Shown piece after piece: positions 10,497 to 22,201 of a DNA stretch of 64,000 bases (positions are counted from its first letter, which is position 1; the number at the start of each line of letters is the position of its first letter). The notes under the pieces were generated by a model, which was not told where the DNA came from, did no database searches, and saw only the letters and a program-made list of their open reading frames with translations. The stretch comes from Pseudopyrenochaeta lycopersici. Taxonomy: Eukaryota > Ascomycota > Dothideomycetes > Pleosporales > Pseudopyrenochaetaceae. Position numbers and translations under genes: made by a program. The stretch covers positions 2,108,001 to 2,172,000 of the forward strand of contig NHZP01000005.1 in the NCBI GenBank assembly GCA_003313425.1, read 5' to 3'.

Positions 10497-13400
10497 TGCT
10501 CTCCACCCATTTTCTTTGAGGAAAGCCCTGAGTTTGAAGTACCACTGTCTCGGTGCCTGCTTTAGTCCGTACAAGGACTTGCACAATTTAAGAACATGAT
10601 TGCTTGCTTCAGGATAGCCTTCCGGTGGTTTAACGAAGATTTCGTGTTCAAGGTCGCCATTGAGAAATGCTGTCTTGATATCCATTTAGTGGCACTTCCA
10701 GCCATATCGAGCTTAAAGTGCAAAGAGTATTCGGTAAGATGCTGACTTAACGACAGAGGCGTATGTTTCATCAAAATCAAGGCCATATATCTGTGAGAAG
10801 CCTCGCACGACAAATCTTGCCTTGTGTCGAGCAACTTCTCCATCTGAGCCAAGTTTCCGCTTGAAGACCCACCGACCGGTGAGTACTTTGCGGTTTGTCG
10901 GTCGATCTACCACTTCCCATGTCTTGTTTTCCAGCAAGCTGTTGTACTCTTCTTGCATAGCTTGCTCCCACTGATTCCATTCAGTGGAGGCCAAGGCAGT
11001 CTTCCTGTTGTGTGGTTCAGGACCAAGTGAGTTGGCTGAGACTGACATTATACAGATGGTTGGCCTACTGGCTTCCTCCATGGTAATCTTCCCCTTGTCG
11101 GCCGTTTCCCGAAGGGAGACGGGCGACGAAAACGTGGAGGTTGTTGAGCTACTGTGGAGACGCAAAGGCGACAGAGAATGATTTCCTTTCTTAAGGCAGG
11201 ATGCAATGACGAGATTAGCTTATGGCTCCAACAGCGCAGGGTCGATGAGCACTTCGCTATCCTGGATTTCGAGATCTTCGTCAAGGGAGTCATCCAGCGT
11301 TTGCCAATCTTCTTCGTCTTCCCCCATCGTCGTGCCTGCCTCTGTCATTAGTGGCGGTGATCTCAGACGTTGCAGTAGAGGGCCCCGCAGAATGCCACGA
11401 AAGAAATAACGTTTATATCCTCCATTATCATTAGACGGGAGACACTTCGCGCCTTCCTTCGTTCTAAGGAGCTCCTGCCTTGCGATACATATGTTGCATG
11501 GGAACTCGTAGTCCGGATGAAAGATGGCGTCAATGTCTTAGCCAAGTTCGGCGCAGCGGGCACAGCACTCATGCTGAATACCAAGATCATGAATTCTGTG
11601 CCACATTGATTTAGGGTGAAGGTTCTGCAGTATTAGGTGATACACCGCAGTATTCGGATTGACACGGAAACTGCAGGATGTCCTTCCGGACGTTCGAAGT
11701 GTAGGCATGGTATTGCCTAACATCTTCTGGCATTTCCCTATCTTCGGCTCCCCTGACAGGCAACATATTCTAGATTATTTAGAGGAGCCAGCATGGAGCA
11801 CCTAAATCTGCCCTTTTAGCAGGGAATGCATCTTGTCTCTGCTGAGCCCCCCTCACACCATCTCTTCGTCTTCCTGCACTGCTTGCATTTGTCCTTTAGG
11901 TCCTGTGTACCCCGTAGGACATTTCTACTAAAGGAGCATTTGTACCCTCTTATCGGGCAGTTCCTGCAAGTCTTAGGGTCCTCTGTAAGGTAGCACCGGC
12001 GGCGTTCTTTAGTACATGCGTAGCATTTCTTCTCTGGTGGAAGATATGTGTCTAACCATCTTAGTACCTTGTTGTCCTCGGGCACGAAAGAGCAAACTCG
12101 GCTCACCGACTGGCACTTATCGCATCTGGAGTGGGGATTAGATCGTCTACAGACGGCTCTTACTTGTCGACATTAGTCATATTTGTCTTGTAGTAGTTGT
12201 CCCTTTCGCCTGTCGTCATCCGGCGCAAAAGAGCAGATGAGGCCGCATGTGTTGCAGTGATCGCATCTCGAGGTAGGATCGGATCGTTTACAAACATGAC
12301 TGTTCTTACGACAGCGTTCGCACTTGTCTTGTAACAGTTAACCTCAGGGGCATCTTTTCCTTTTCTTCAGTAATGCGCTTAGTTTTACATGTCGCACATA
12401 AGTGCTACCATTAGAGAAGTATGTGCCTTGCCTGGTGAGTATGTTTACTTGCGGCATAATTCTATTTCGGGAGTCGTAAACGGCGTAAGCATCGTCCTAT
12501 GTATTATAGTTAATGCTAGCTTCTAAAAACGCTTTATGTATAGGGCCCATTTCGCGTGCTTCTTCTTAGTTATTGTCTGGTTCGATGTCTGAAAAAGTAC
12601 TTAAAGACTAGCTTTAGGTCTCAGATAGACTGTCTGAATATGGATGTACCTAGTCGTTACTGTCTTCCTTAGGGTGGCGCACAGTATTGTAACTAATCTG
12701 TGCGAAGTAGGGAGAGGTTTTGGAAACACTTCGGGTTAAGTAGCGAGGGACTTCTAGACCAGTTTGTGTAGAATTAGGAAAACTCCCTGGGCTACTTGCG
12801 TGGGGTTAGGAGGTTGTTTCCAGGATCAACTCGTTGTCTGAAGCATCGTCATCTAAAGTTATGTCACCGATTAGAATTCGATTAGAGAGGGTTTCGCCGT
12901 CATAGTCGTCGGTCTGGCCTTAGCCATCGTCAACACGTGGTGCAGTAATGCGTACGACGCGTTTCTTATCTGGGTGCCAAACTCTCAGTACGGCTTCAGT
13001 TTCGAAACCAACAAAGTACCCAATCCATCCTCGTGGTTGGAGAAGGGTTTTCTGTCTATGCTCTGGTGGATAGGTGACATAGACCCAACTGCCGAAGATC
13101 CGTTCAATGTCAAGGTTTAGTTTGAGTTTGTAGAATGCCTCCCACGGCGTTATTTTCCCCTCGAGGGCCCGTAATGGTGATCTATTTTTAATCCAGATTG
13201 CATGTAAGAAAGCTTCAACCCACAGTGTTTCTGATAGGGAAACGTTCCTCATTGCTTCTTCTGTGCGTGTACTAAGTATCTTAGAAATTGTTAATAAGAC
13301 GCTATTTGTTGCTTCTTGCAGCATTGCTGAAGCTCGTTCTCTGTCTGTACAGAAACCTCTTTCCGCAACACCGTTCATATAGTGCGTGTAGGGTACTGAG

Positions 13401-15643
13401 TTTTCCAGAGAGATTGCATGTCGCTAGAACCAGTCTCGAAGTTCTCTATATAGTAGAAATTCGTTGTCGAGCCGGTATGCGCGAATTGTTATGTTGTTCC
13501 GTTTTTTAATAGTCCGATGAAGATGTCGGAAAACTTCCAGAATCTTGTCCTTGGTTGCATATCTTGCTAACTAGGTGAAACGAGTTGCATCATCGGTTAT
13601 GGCCAAAATATATATAGTGCCATCCCACGCGCTAATAGGATATGGTCCCTAGGCATCTGCGTGTATTATTTCTCCTGGATTCGTGGCTCGTCGAGTTGCC
13701 GGATCTCTAGGGATTCTGTTTACTGCTCTAGTGGTAGCGCAGACAGGACAGATAGTACCTAATTTTGCCCGTAATTGTTTGTTAGTCAGATTAATGCCAT
13801 TGCTTACTTTAAGGAGAGCCCTCAAGCTCTAAACGCTGAGGTGTCCCATTCTTCTGTGCTATTTCTAGACTAGGTCGTCGTAATTAAGTAGAGACACAAC
13901 GAAAGGTAGCTAAACTCCTGGTAGGAGTTGTTAGTCTAGAGTTCGCGTAGAGTCTTCTCCTACTGCTTTAGCATCTCTTGTGCTGTTCGCTTGTAGTAAG
14001 ATTGGTTCCCCTTAACTTGGTTGGAGGTCATTTAGGTGTTCCGGTGGGTCAATTTGTAGGTAAAAGAGTCTATTAATCAGGCTGGCATGGCCAATTTCAA
14101 AACCTTCAGTAGTTCTGATGGATATTCCTTTGATTCCCTAGACTCCTGTAAGTTTTGCCCTTTCAGCAATCCAAGAGAGTAACAGAATGTTGTATCTGGC
14201 GTCCTGAGTATAGGCTACATTGTGCAGCTCTAGTTCGACTGGTTTATTTCCATCAGTAGTTAGCTGGAGAAGTACAGTTCCAGCTCCTTTGATATGCAGG
14301 CCACTGTTATTTGCAGTTCCAACGGTGTATGTGATTTTCTGGAATTCAGAAAACCATGCTTTGTCATTTGTAATGCAGACATTTGCACCTGAGTCAACAA
14401 TCCATTTAGAGCTTCGTTCCACTGCGTCATCCTTAAGCAGCATCATCGTTTGTGGATTAAGACTATCTATGAGTCGTGGCCTTCCTAGATACAGAGAGTT
14501 ACCTGGATTATTGTATTCTGGGACTTTGGCTTCGTCCTTTATAGAAGTATGTTTGTCTAGGTTCGTTATCTTGTCGCTTAATCCAGCATTTGCACATGTT
14601 GCCTCCTATTTGCTGCGGTGGAGCATGGCAGTGGCCACAATTCTGCCTGGGTGCTTAGGATTATGTCGCGACTGAGGTTTATAGTGATCCTTAGATCCCG
14701 TATTTTTGACGGTATTAACCTGTCCTTTGAACTATTTCAAGGTTTCCTTATGTTTGTTAAATTTGTTCTCCCTAAATTCGGGGTGCGCGATCTAGCATTC
14801 TGATTCGTTGTAGGTGCCCTACTTGTTGCATCCTTCACAGAGTTGCCGGTCTTTTCTCTCTCTTCCCTTGTTCTTTACATCACTCTCTTTGTTATCCTTT
14901 TCTGATGCTAGCTGTGCCTCCACTCCTAGAAGATGTCCGTGAAGAGTTACTAGGTTGCGTGGAAGAGCAGCTGTTCCAGCCAAGAGGTTCTAGGTATCTA
15001 GGAATCTGTTGAAACGGTTCGGCAGGGAGCGTACGACCTTTGACATGAGTTGTTCGTTACTGAAAGTGCCCTCGAGGTTGATGATGTCTTGTTGCAGGGT
15101 TTTGAGAGTGTTGATAAGATTAGATACTGATCCCTTGAACTTGAGTTGTTCGATTTTTCCTAGAGTTATGTCTAGGGCGCGAGCGTCATTCATCTTGCAG
15201 AGTCCCTTGAGCTTCTCCATTGCTAGCTGTGGATTCTCTTCATCCTTGATGCATCCTCGAAGGGCTGTGTTGATGGTGGTGGAGAGGAGGCCTCGTGCAT
15301 ATCGAAGACGTTTCTGCTGTTTTTCGTATTCGTCAAGATCGAGCTTGTAGAACTGGATGATCAGACTCAGCTGATCGCTTGTCTGAGCATCCACACTGCT
15401 GCCGATTGGGTCAGCGTCTTTGGCGTTCGACTTCTTGCCTGGTTTGGCTTGAGTCGAAACCCCAGAGAGGGTTGGTCGCGTTGGCTTGTCTTGGATAGTC
15501 TCTTCTCCGGTAAGGATATTCTAGACATTATTTGCCTCGGCGATGAACTTCAGGTCGCGCTTCTATGTAAGGTAATTTTCCTGGCCTTGAAGTACTTCGA
15601 CCTGTGCTTTAACGGATTCGTTAGTGAGTTTGATGCTAGCCAT
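10497..15643 (-). pseudogene. copia-1 gag-pol polyprotein remnant
   Basis: Starts at ATG 15643 (MASIKLTNESVK). Gag (about 15640-14900) contains the long helical segment 14990-15394 and a decayed zinc knuckle near 14830 (LCEGCNK). Protease follows at 14138-14446 (WIVDSGANVCI). The integrase C-terminal part lies at 12920-13378 (NGVAERG, then RGWIGYFVGFE and VWHPDKKR). A Cys-rich array occupies 11790-12330. Reverse transcriptase starts at about 11000 (EWNQWEQAMQEEYNSL, GRWVFKRKLG, KARFVVRGFSQ, MDIKTAFLNGDL, YGLKQAPRQWY) and stops near 10500. The frame changes between about 11816 and 11723; the rest is interrupted mainly by TAG/TAA. It cannot be functional. Confidence 0.75.
11790..12330 (-). other. 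Tandem Zn2Cys6-like array inside copia-1 polyprotein
   Basis: In the frame continuous with integrase, four consecutive units show the spacing C-x2-C-x6-C-x8-C-x2-C-x6-C. Unit 1 starts CERCRKNSHVC. Unit 2 contains CRQVRAVC and has lost its first cysteine. Unit 3 starts CYACTKERRRC. Unit 4 starts CKQCRKTKRWC and has a TAG before its last cysteine. This is the fungal Zn2Cys6 binuclear-cluster spacing. It lies in the hinge between the integrase GKR-like C-terminal domain and reverse transcriptase, which in copia elements is normally a variable acidic region. A role in targeting or nucleic-acid binding is only a guess. Confidence 0.6.
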
Positions 15644-15727
15644 GGCTGCAAACGTTTGACTTCTTGAAGACCGGATTCGGACTATCACTGAAAGGGTGCA
15701 GTATGCACAACCGGGCTCATAACTAGT

Positions 15728-15890
15728 TGAAAATGTGATTCTTCAAGTGTATAGATTGACCTATGGGCTTGTGTGTACTTATATACATGTAGACTGTCCC
15801 TGTCTACATAGGCAGACAAGCCACAGACTCCATCGTGGCGTATTTGCCTATAGGTATATACGCCACCTCGTTATGTGCTGTTTAGAAACA
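15728..15890 (-). repeat. Probable 5' LTR of copia-1 (163 bp)
   Basis: Read on the minus strand it begins TGTTTCTAAACAGC, has a TATA-like TATATAAGTAC, and ends TTTTCA just before ACTAGTTATGAGCCCGG, which could be the primer-binding region, upstream of the gag ATG at 15643. Its length equals that of the copia-2 LTRs (163 bp). No second copy is present, because the 3' end of copia-1 is missing, so this is a positional inference. Confidence 0.5.
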
Positions 15891-16937
15891 ATTCAGGGAT
15901 CCCCGCTATCTCCTATCTTGTTCCTTTACTTTAATGCGGGCTTGGTCTCATCCAAGATAAACCGCAATAAAGGGGCAATAGCTTTTGTAGACGACTACAC
16001 TGCTTGGGTCACTGGGGCGTTAGCAGGGGAAAACACCTCTTTGCTACAAGAAACAGTAGTAGTAAAAGCAGAGCAATGGGCGCGGAAGAGCGGTGCCTTA
16101 TTTGAAGCTGATAAAACGGCCTTCATCTACTTCACACGCAGGAATAATGCAATATTAAACCGGCCGATTGTTGTTAATGGAGAAGTAATCCATCCATAAT
16201 CGGAGGTTAAAATCCTTGGGGTAGTCTTCAATCAGAAACTTCGCTTTCACTAACATGCGGCTAGAGCTACTAAGAGAGGCGTGAGGGCAGCACTAGCTCT
16301 AAAGCGCATAAAAGGGATGACGGTAGGAGCAGCTAGGCAACTGTTCACCGCAATAGTGACACCTACGGTCGACTATGCGTCCCCGATATAGTCTATGAGT
16401 CTGACAAGTCAGACCATTAGGATACTAAACCAGATCTAGCGGATTAGAACGCAAGCGATAATAGGAGCCTTTCGTACCGTAGCGCTAACCAGGGCCGAAG
16501 TGGAAGCGGATATCGAATAACTTGAGACGCGCCTGTGCAGACAGAAATACAACTTCTACGTTAAGTACTACACCCTCCCGGCAAATCATCTATAGTAGAA
16601 GATACGCAAGGGTATAGACACGAAGAACAAGCGCTTTCCTTCACCGCTCCAGCAAGTGGCAGCGAAACTGGAGTCAGTTAATCTTATTAGGCTAGAGAGG
16701 ATTAATCTGTTCTGCATACCCCCGTGGCAATAAGGATTAAAAGCTAACATCCTTAGTAGAGAAGAAGTAAAGAAGTAGGCAGACGAATCTGAAGATTTAA
16801 AAATCTTTGTGGATGCCTCATACTAAGGGAACAACGCGGGAGTTAGCGTCTACCATTCAGCCAGAAGACGGGACACATCAGTTGCAGAATACGGTGAGGC
16901 TATCAGAGTCGGGCAAAACGACGGATACACAGCGAGC
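15891..16937 (+). pseudogene. LINE ORF2, reverse transcriptase part
   Basis: Encodes QGSPLSPILFLYFNAGLV, then the catalytic box as AIAFVDDYTAWVTG (near 15985), then the thumb and connection region (VKILGVVFNQKLRF, SPLQQVAAKLESV) into the start of RNase H (LKIFVDASY, SVYHSARRD). Upstream RT motifs and the endonuclease are absent. It is open to 16199, then carries repeated TAG/TAA. The frame reaches the gypsy insertion at 16937. Confidence 0.75.
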
Positions 16938-17124
16938 TGTGAGCGGTCTCTAGTAACTGGATTCCAGCTATCTAGTCCAGATGCTATCTACAACCAAGAT
17001 GGGAAGAAAAAGGGGAGGATTAAGTGCCACGCGAGGTTATAAAGTTCACGAGCGCGAGCCACCCGCACGAGCCGTATATCTGTGCACGATGGCGCAGCCT
17101 CGGACATAGGCCTAGCCCGTTACA
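16938..17124 (-). repeat. 3' LTR of gypsy element (187 bp)
   Basis: Direct repeat of 22010-22196; I find no difference between the two copies by eye. TG...CA ends, flanked on the left by CGAGC. Confidence 0.9.
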
Positions 17125-20100
17125 TTACTCCCCTCCTCCCTTTTTGCGCGTCTTCGTCCATAGCTTCCAAGCATCAGTTATGCGCACATTCTTGACTGGC
17201 TCCCAGGTTGGATTCGTATAGTCAACCCACTTCACACGTGCTTCCTTGAAGTATCTCCGGCCCCGTTTTATAGTCCTTTCGTCTAGTATCCGCTTAACTA
17301 GCTAGGCTTCCTCCCCATCGATAAGTAAGGGGCCTGGTTGGCTGTCCCTGACCTTCTGAGATGGAAGGGGATTATCTGGTACAGGTTGTAGTAGGTCGAC
17401 GTGGAGAACGGGATGTATCCTACTAGGGACATCGAGCTGATATGAGTGGGAGTTAACTTGTCGTACCACTTAGTACTTGCCGTGCAACTAATCTAGCTTC
17501 TTCGAGGGTCTTGTTGTTTTAACATTCCTAAGGTTAAGAAATACCCAGTCTCCCTCCTTGTAATGCGGCGCTGCTGTTCTGGTTCTGTTTGCCTAGTGTT
17601 GTTATTTCTCCTGTGCTATAGCTATTGCAGCCTAGGCCCATTCTGTCGCTTCTTGAAGTCTTTTAAGGAAATCTTCTGCTAGCACTTCGCCATCCTTCTT
17701 CGTTTAGTGCTGGATTGTGCGCTCTTCCACGAGTTGTATCAGCTCGTTATAATATCCGTGCATGAAGAAAAAAGGGCTTAGTCTAGTAGATGATGACTCC
17801 CGATTGTTAATCGCTCCTATAATAATAGGTAAGAGTGTCGACTAGTTCTCCTGTGTGTAGGTTGCCCAAATGCGAATCATTTTCTTAATCTCCTAGTTCA
17901 TCCGTTCGGTGGCGCTGTTGGTCTGCGGGTGATAAGCAGTCGATAGACGCTGTTCAATATTCAGGAGCCTGCAAAAATATATCCATAGATCGCTGACAAA
18001 TTGAGGGCCTCTGTCGCTCGTGATTGCGGTTGGGATGCTATAGACTGGGTAGTGGCGCTTAAAGAGCCTTTGTGTAACTGCTCTGGCAGAGAGATCGTGC
18101 ATGCTCTCTAGTTCCACTCCTTTCGTAAGCTGATCTGTCACAACTATGCAGCTTAAAGCGTTGTTTCGTCCTGATGACGGCAAGTCGGTGATAAAGTTGA
18201 TAGAGATTTCCCCCTAGACACGTTCGGGTATTAGCATTGGCTTAAGGAGGCCCTTCTTTGTCTCCCTCTATATAGTGTTTCTCCCGCACACTTTGCAGTT
18301 TCGAACAAATTGTCGCACGTTACTTGCAGCACCCGACCAAAAGAACTGCCTTAATAAGATTGCGTAGGTGAGATCTCTCCCAGGGTGTCTAGTAATATGC
18401 GAGTCGTGGATATTTTGAATAATCTGGGTGCGTAGTGGTTCGCAATTTGGGATCCAGATCCTTCCTTAAAATCGTAGCAAACCTCTCTTGTCTACGGAGC
18501 ATTCCGCTATGCTTACGGATTTCTCTTTCTACAGATCTACTGGAAGGTTTCTCTCTTTGCGTATTACCAGGGTAGTGAGCTCTTGGTAGAGCTTATCCTG
18601 CTGTCAACTCTTATGCTATAGTTCTTGCATTTGGTCGTCTTTGAACAGGCGTACAGTCTTCGCAAAATCGATATTGGTTAACGATGAGGCGAGCGATAGG
18701 ACTTGAGTGTTCCTGAGGTGCTTATTCTAAAAGAGCCGTTTGAACCGAGATCGGAGGCGTTCGTCGTCATAGTTGGCGGGCAGGTCCTGTTCTCGTCGTG
18801 ATAATGCGTCGGGCTTGCCCATTATCTTTCTGGGTTTCCATTCGAGGGTGAAGTTGAACCTTAAGAGGAATTCTGACTAACGCACTTGTCTCTCGGATAG
18901 CTGTCTCTCAGTATAGAAGTGTTTCAGGTTCTTATGATCTGTCAAGACAGTGAAGTGCTTAACTATGTGTAACTCTGGCTCCTAGGCTTCCAAGCAACGA
19001 ACGATAGCAAGGAGCTCCTTATCATAGATTGGGTAGTTGGCTTCTGTTAGCGAGTGTTTCTTTAAGTAATAAGCAACAGGTTGCTAGTTACCGCTCTTGC
19101 CTTTCTGTAGGAGAAGGCCACCAGTCGCGTGTCCTGACGAATCTGCTTCTAGTAAGGTCTCCTCCTCTGGGTCGAAATGGGCCAATATTAGTGCCGTAAT
19201 GAGGAGCTCTTTAATCTTCTCGAACGCTTCCAGACAAGCTTCGTCCCATCAGAAGGGGATGTCCTTTCTTGTTAGATTAGTGAGGGGTTCAGCGATATCG
19301 GAGAACTCTGGTATAAAAACTCGGTAAAAGTTGGCGAATCTAATAAATCCTCGTACGGCCTTCACGGACGATGGCGTGGCCCAATTACGTATGGCGGCAA
19401 TCTTGTTGGGGTCAACTCGTATTCTGACTTCTGCCTCAATAATGTATCTAAGGTATTTGACTCTCTTAGTTTTAAACTTACACTTGTTAATATCAATCTG
19501 GAGTCCGGCGTCCATCAGACGTTAAAGGACTCTTCCAACCTTCTGCTGGTGGTCTTAGAGGGACCCTGAGGAGTAAATCAGGATGTCGTCGATGTATGCA
19601 GATACAAAGTCGTCTAAGTAATCCTGCAGAACACTATTTATATACCGCTGAAAGGCAGCGGGTACTCCTGTTAATCCAAAAGGAACTACGCGCTATTCGA
19701 ACAATCCGTATCTCGTCCGGAAGGCTATTTTCCATTCTTCTCCTTTCGCTAGTCGAATCTTGTGGAATGCTGCAATGACGTCAAGCTTCGTGAACCATCG
19801 CACTTTCGCCACATTTCTCAACGTCTCAGTGAACAACGGGAGCGGGTAGCGGTTCTTCTTAGTGATGTTGTTCAGGCCATAATAGTCTACGCAGAATCAG
19901 ATTCCTCCTCCGGGCTTCTTAACTATTAGCACTAGTGCGGCGGCGGGCGAGTTGCTGGCTTGAATAAACTCCTTGTCTAACAGCTCGGTGAGTGTCTTCC
20001 TTAGTACAAGTAGCTCTTCTTGGCCCATGCCATAAAGAGGTCCCCAGGGGATCGTCTTTTCAGATCCGTTCTAGTCTTTCTTAATCTCAATATGCAGATC

Positions 20101-21966
20101 GACACCCTTCTGATAAGGTAGTAGCTTCTCAGCCAGGAACTAATCAAAAGCCTTTAACCACTTGTAGTAGTAAGGTGGCAGTTTGACCTTAGGGTCCGAT
20201 CGTTTGCGTGGCTTCAGAGCTTTCTTGATATCTGCGATCGAGACAGCGTATACTCCTGTATCAAGATTGATACCTTCCTGTCAGTTCTTCCTACGATTTC
20301 TTCTCACTTCGGCCATAAACGCGGTAGCCATAAGTTGTGCAGCCTTGAACTGGGATGGCCTACAGAGCGTCTTCTTGCGGTTCCAAACGCGGATGCCCGA
20401 CACGCCAATGTCCAAGCAGCCTCTTCTTATGGAGATAGTGACATCAGCATCTTCTAGCCATAGGTTTCTGAGGATTAAGTCGTACGTGAGGCCTGGGACA
20501 ACGTAAAAGAAGACGCGCTCCTGCTGGTGTCCATCTATATTGATTGAGGCGTAAGTAATGGTGTTTATGATTGTTGTTGGTTCTGCGTTCTTCCCCGCGG
20601 CTCCTTCTAATCGGCGCGGTCCTATCTTCAATAATGGCAGTCTCAGAGATCGAAAGAGTTGTTCGCTCATGGCGGAGCAGCAAAGGCAGCCTGAATCCAC
20701 GAGTCCGGTAACAAAGTCAGTTCCATTAAGTCTAACATCCACTAAAAAGGGGTCACCGTCCATCTTTGCTCTTCCTGCCTCTTTCCATTCTCTCTGAGCT
20801 GCCGCGTGGTCCTATTGCTCTTCGTCTGCTTCCTCCATCTCGTCTTCAACTGCGGCGCTTGTAACTGCGGCGCTTGATGCGACTTTGGCGCTGGCGTACG
20901 TTGGCCGGATAGCGGCTGCTAACGGGCATGTTGCTATTCGGCATTGGCTGCGACCGCAGCGAAGGCAACGTCCTTCGCGGCGTCGGGCGTTGATCTCTTC
21001 CTGACCAACCCACTTTGCCCGCTTCCTAAGTAGCTCTTGGTCCTCCGGACGCTTTAACGGGTGTCTGTTTACATTATCCTTGTTGCGGAAGCGAATGGCA
21101 TTCACCTGTGTTGGGATCGGTGGCGTTGGTTCCCATTCCATTATGTCTTCTCGGCCAACTTGCGTGGCAACATTGCTGCCGGCGGTTGCTGTTAATACGA
21201 GGGTTCGGGCGTTTCTAGTAGTGCCCCCTTTTTTCGTCCACTGGCCATATAGCTCCATATTGTTGCTTAGACTTGCACACTTCTAAACAAATTCCATGTA
21301 TGTGTGGTCATCGCTTCCTGAGGAGTCAACAAGCTTGTCTTTTATCTTGCTGTTAAGCGCGTTGCGCAGATAGGATATTTTCGCGTCGTCATCCCATCCT
21401 TCTGCGTTAGCGTTGGCTATCTCCTTCTTAAACTGGGGGTAGAAGGATATGAAGGTCTCATCTTCTTTCTGGCGGATAGAATGCAGGTTCTAGATTGCTT
21501 TTTGTTTCTAATTGCGCTCGCCGTAGAGTAGGTTAAGACGGTTAAGAAGTTCGTGAGGGTTTGGAGACTCTTGTTTGATTGCTAACTTATAGTACGTAGT
21601 GACATTGACTTTTGCTGTTCCTTTAAGACGCGCATAAATATAGCGTAGTTGGGTCCTCGGGTCCCTGATGGCTTGCGCGTCTGCTTCGATCTTGTCTTCT
21701 ATCTCCAGCTTCCATCCTCGCCATTGTGATTTGTTACCGCCGAACATTGGGGGGTGCGGAAGGCGCGGCTTCGCAGTTACCGGGGTGGGTTCAGACGACG
21801 GCGTTGGGGCGGTAGTGGCGTGTGGTGTGAATTTGGGCGTGCTGAGTGGCTGCTGTGACTGCGTTTCCAGCCTGATGCTTATGTCGTCGAGTTTAGCGAA
21901 TAACTGCTGGACCAATTGGTCCATGTTATTAAGCCGCATATTAACGTCTTCAGTGGGGTCCGGCAT
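17125..21966 (-). pseudogene. gypsy gag-pol, single frame with nonsense codons only
   Basis: From ATG 21966 (MPDPTEDVNMRL) to a stop at 17125, all recognisable domains are in one frame, 1614 codons with no frameshift. Gag: 21966-20812, ending in a zinc knuckle (CLRCGRSQC). Protease: 20281-20763 (GLVDSGCLCC). Reverse transcriptase: about 20150-19250 ([44 protein letters not shown]). RNase H: about 19200-18850 (LLEADSSGHATGG). Integrase: zinc-binding region near 18300 and core at 17893-18183 (TSDRGPQFVSDLW). A C-terminal chromodomain-like segment lies near 17200 (ARVKWVDYTNPTWEPV). Many internal stops are TAG at Gln/Trp sites, plus a few TGA at Arg sites. Confidence 0.85.
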
Positions 21967-22009
21967 ATCGCTGGTTCGGGTCTTTGGCGGCTGTGCGATC
22001 TTGGTTGTA

Positions 22010-22196
22010 TGTGAGCGGTCTCTAGTAACTGGATTCCAGCTATCTAGTCCAGATGCTATCTACAACCAAGATGGGAAGAAAAAGGGGAGGATTAAGTGCC
22101 ACGCGAGGTTATAAAGTTCACGAGCGCGAGCCACCCGCACGAGCCGTATATCTGTGCACGATGGCGCAGCCTCGGACATAGGCCTAGCCCGTTACA
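22010..22196 (-). repeat. 5' LTR of gypsy element (187 bp)
   Basis: Second LTR copy, apparently identical to 16938-17124, followed by the target duplication CGAGC at 22197-22201. On the minus strand it lies upstream of the gag ATG at 21966. Confidence 0.9.
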
Positions 22197-22201
22197 CGAG
22201 C

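Larger units (their letters stand above)
10497..15890 (-). mobile_element. Ty1/copia retrotransposon copia-1, 3'-truncated
   Basis: Minus-strand element with gag, protease, integrase and the first part of reverse transcriptase in Ty1/copia order, preceded by a probable 5' LTR at 15728-15890. The rest of reverse transcriptase, RNase H and the 3' LTR are missing; the homology ends at the inverted-repeat block at 10349-10495. Stops are mostly TAG/TAA. Confidence 0.75.
16938..22196 (-). mobile_element. Complete Ty3/gypsy chromodomain retrotransposon, 5259 bp
   Basis: Two LTRs (16938-17124 and 22010-22196) start TGTGAGCGG and end CCCGTTACA. The 5-bp target duplication CGAGC occurs at 16933-16937 and 22197-22201. 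A purine-rich tract (GGGAGGAGGGGAG, minus strand) lies next to the left (3') LTR. The single gag-pol gene is on the minus strand. The element is inserted in the RNase H region of the LINE ORF2. Confidence 0.9.

Noticed and set aside
17125..21966. Reassigned TAG codon (amber read as sense) explaining the in-frame stops
   Set aside because: Stops occur at Gln, Trp and Arg positions, not one amino acid, and include TAA and TGA. The pattern fits RIP transitions, and a tRNA explanation is unnecessary.
21668..22114. Plus-strand open frame opposite gypsy gag
   Set aside because: It is antisense to a well-supported gag reading and has no recognisable motif.
22010..22196. Segmental duplication of LINE sequence with 16938-17124
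   Set aside because: The copies have TG...CA ends, bracket a gag-pol gene and are flanked by the 5-bp duplication CGAGC, so they are LTRs; the LINE frame is continuous without them.
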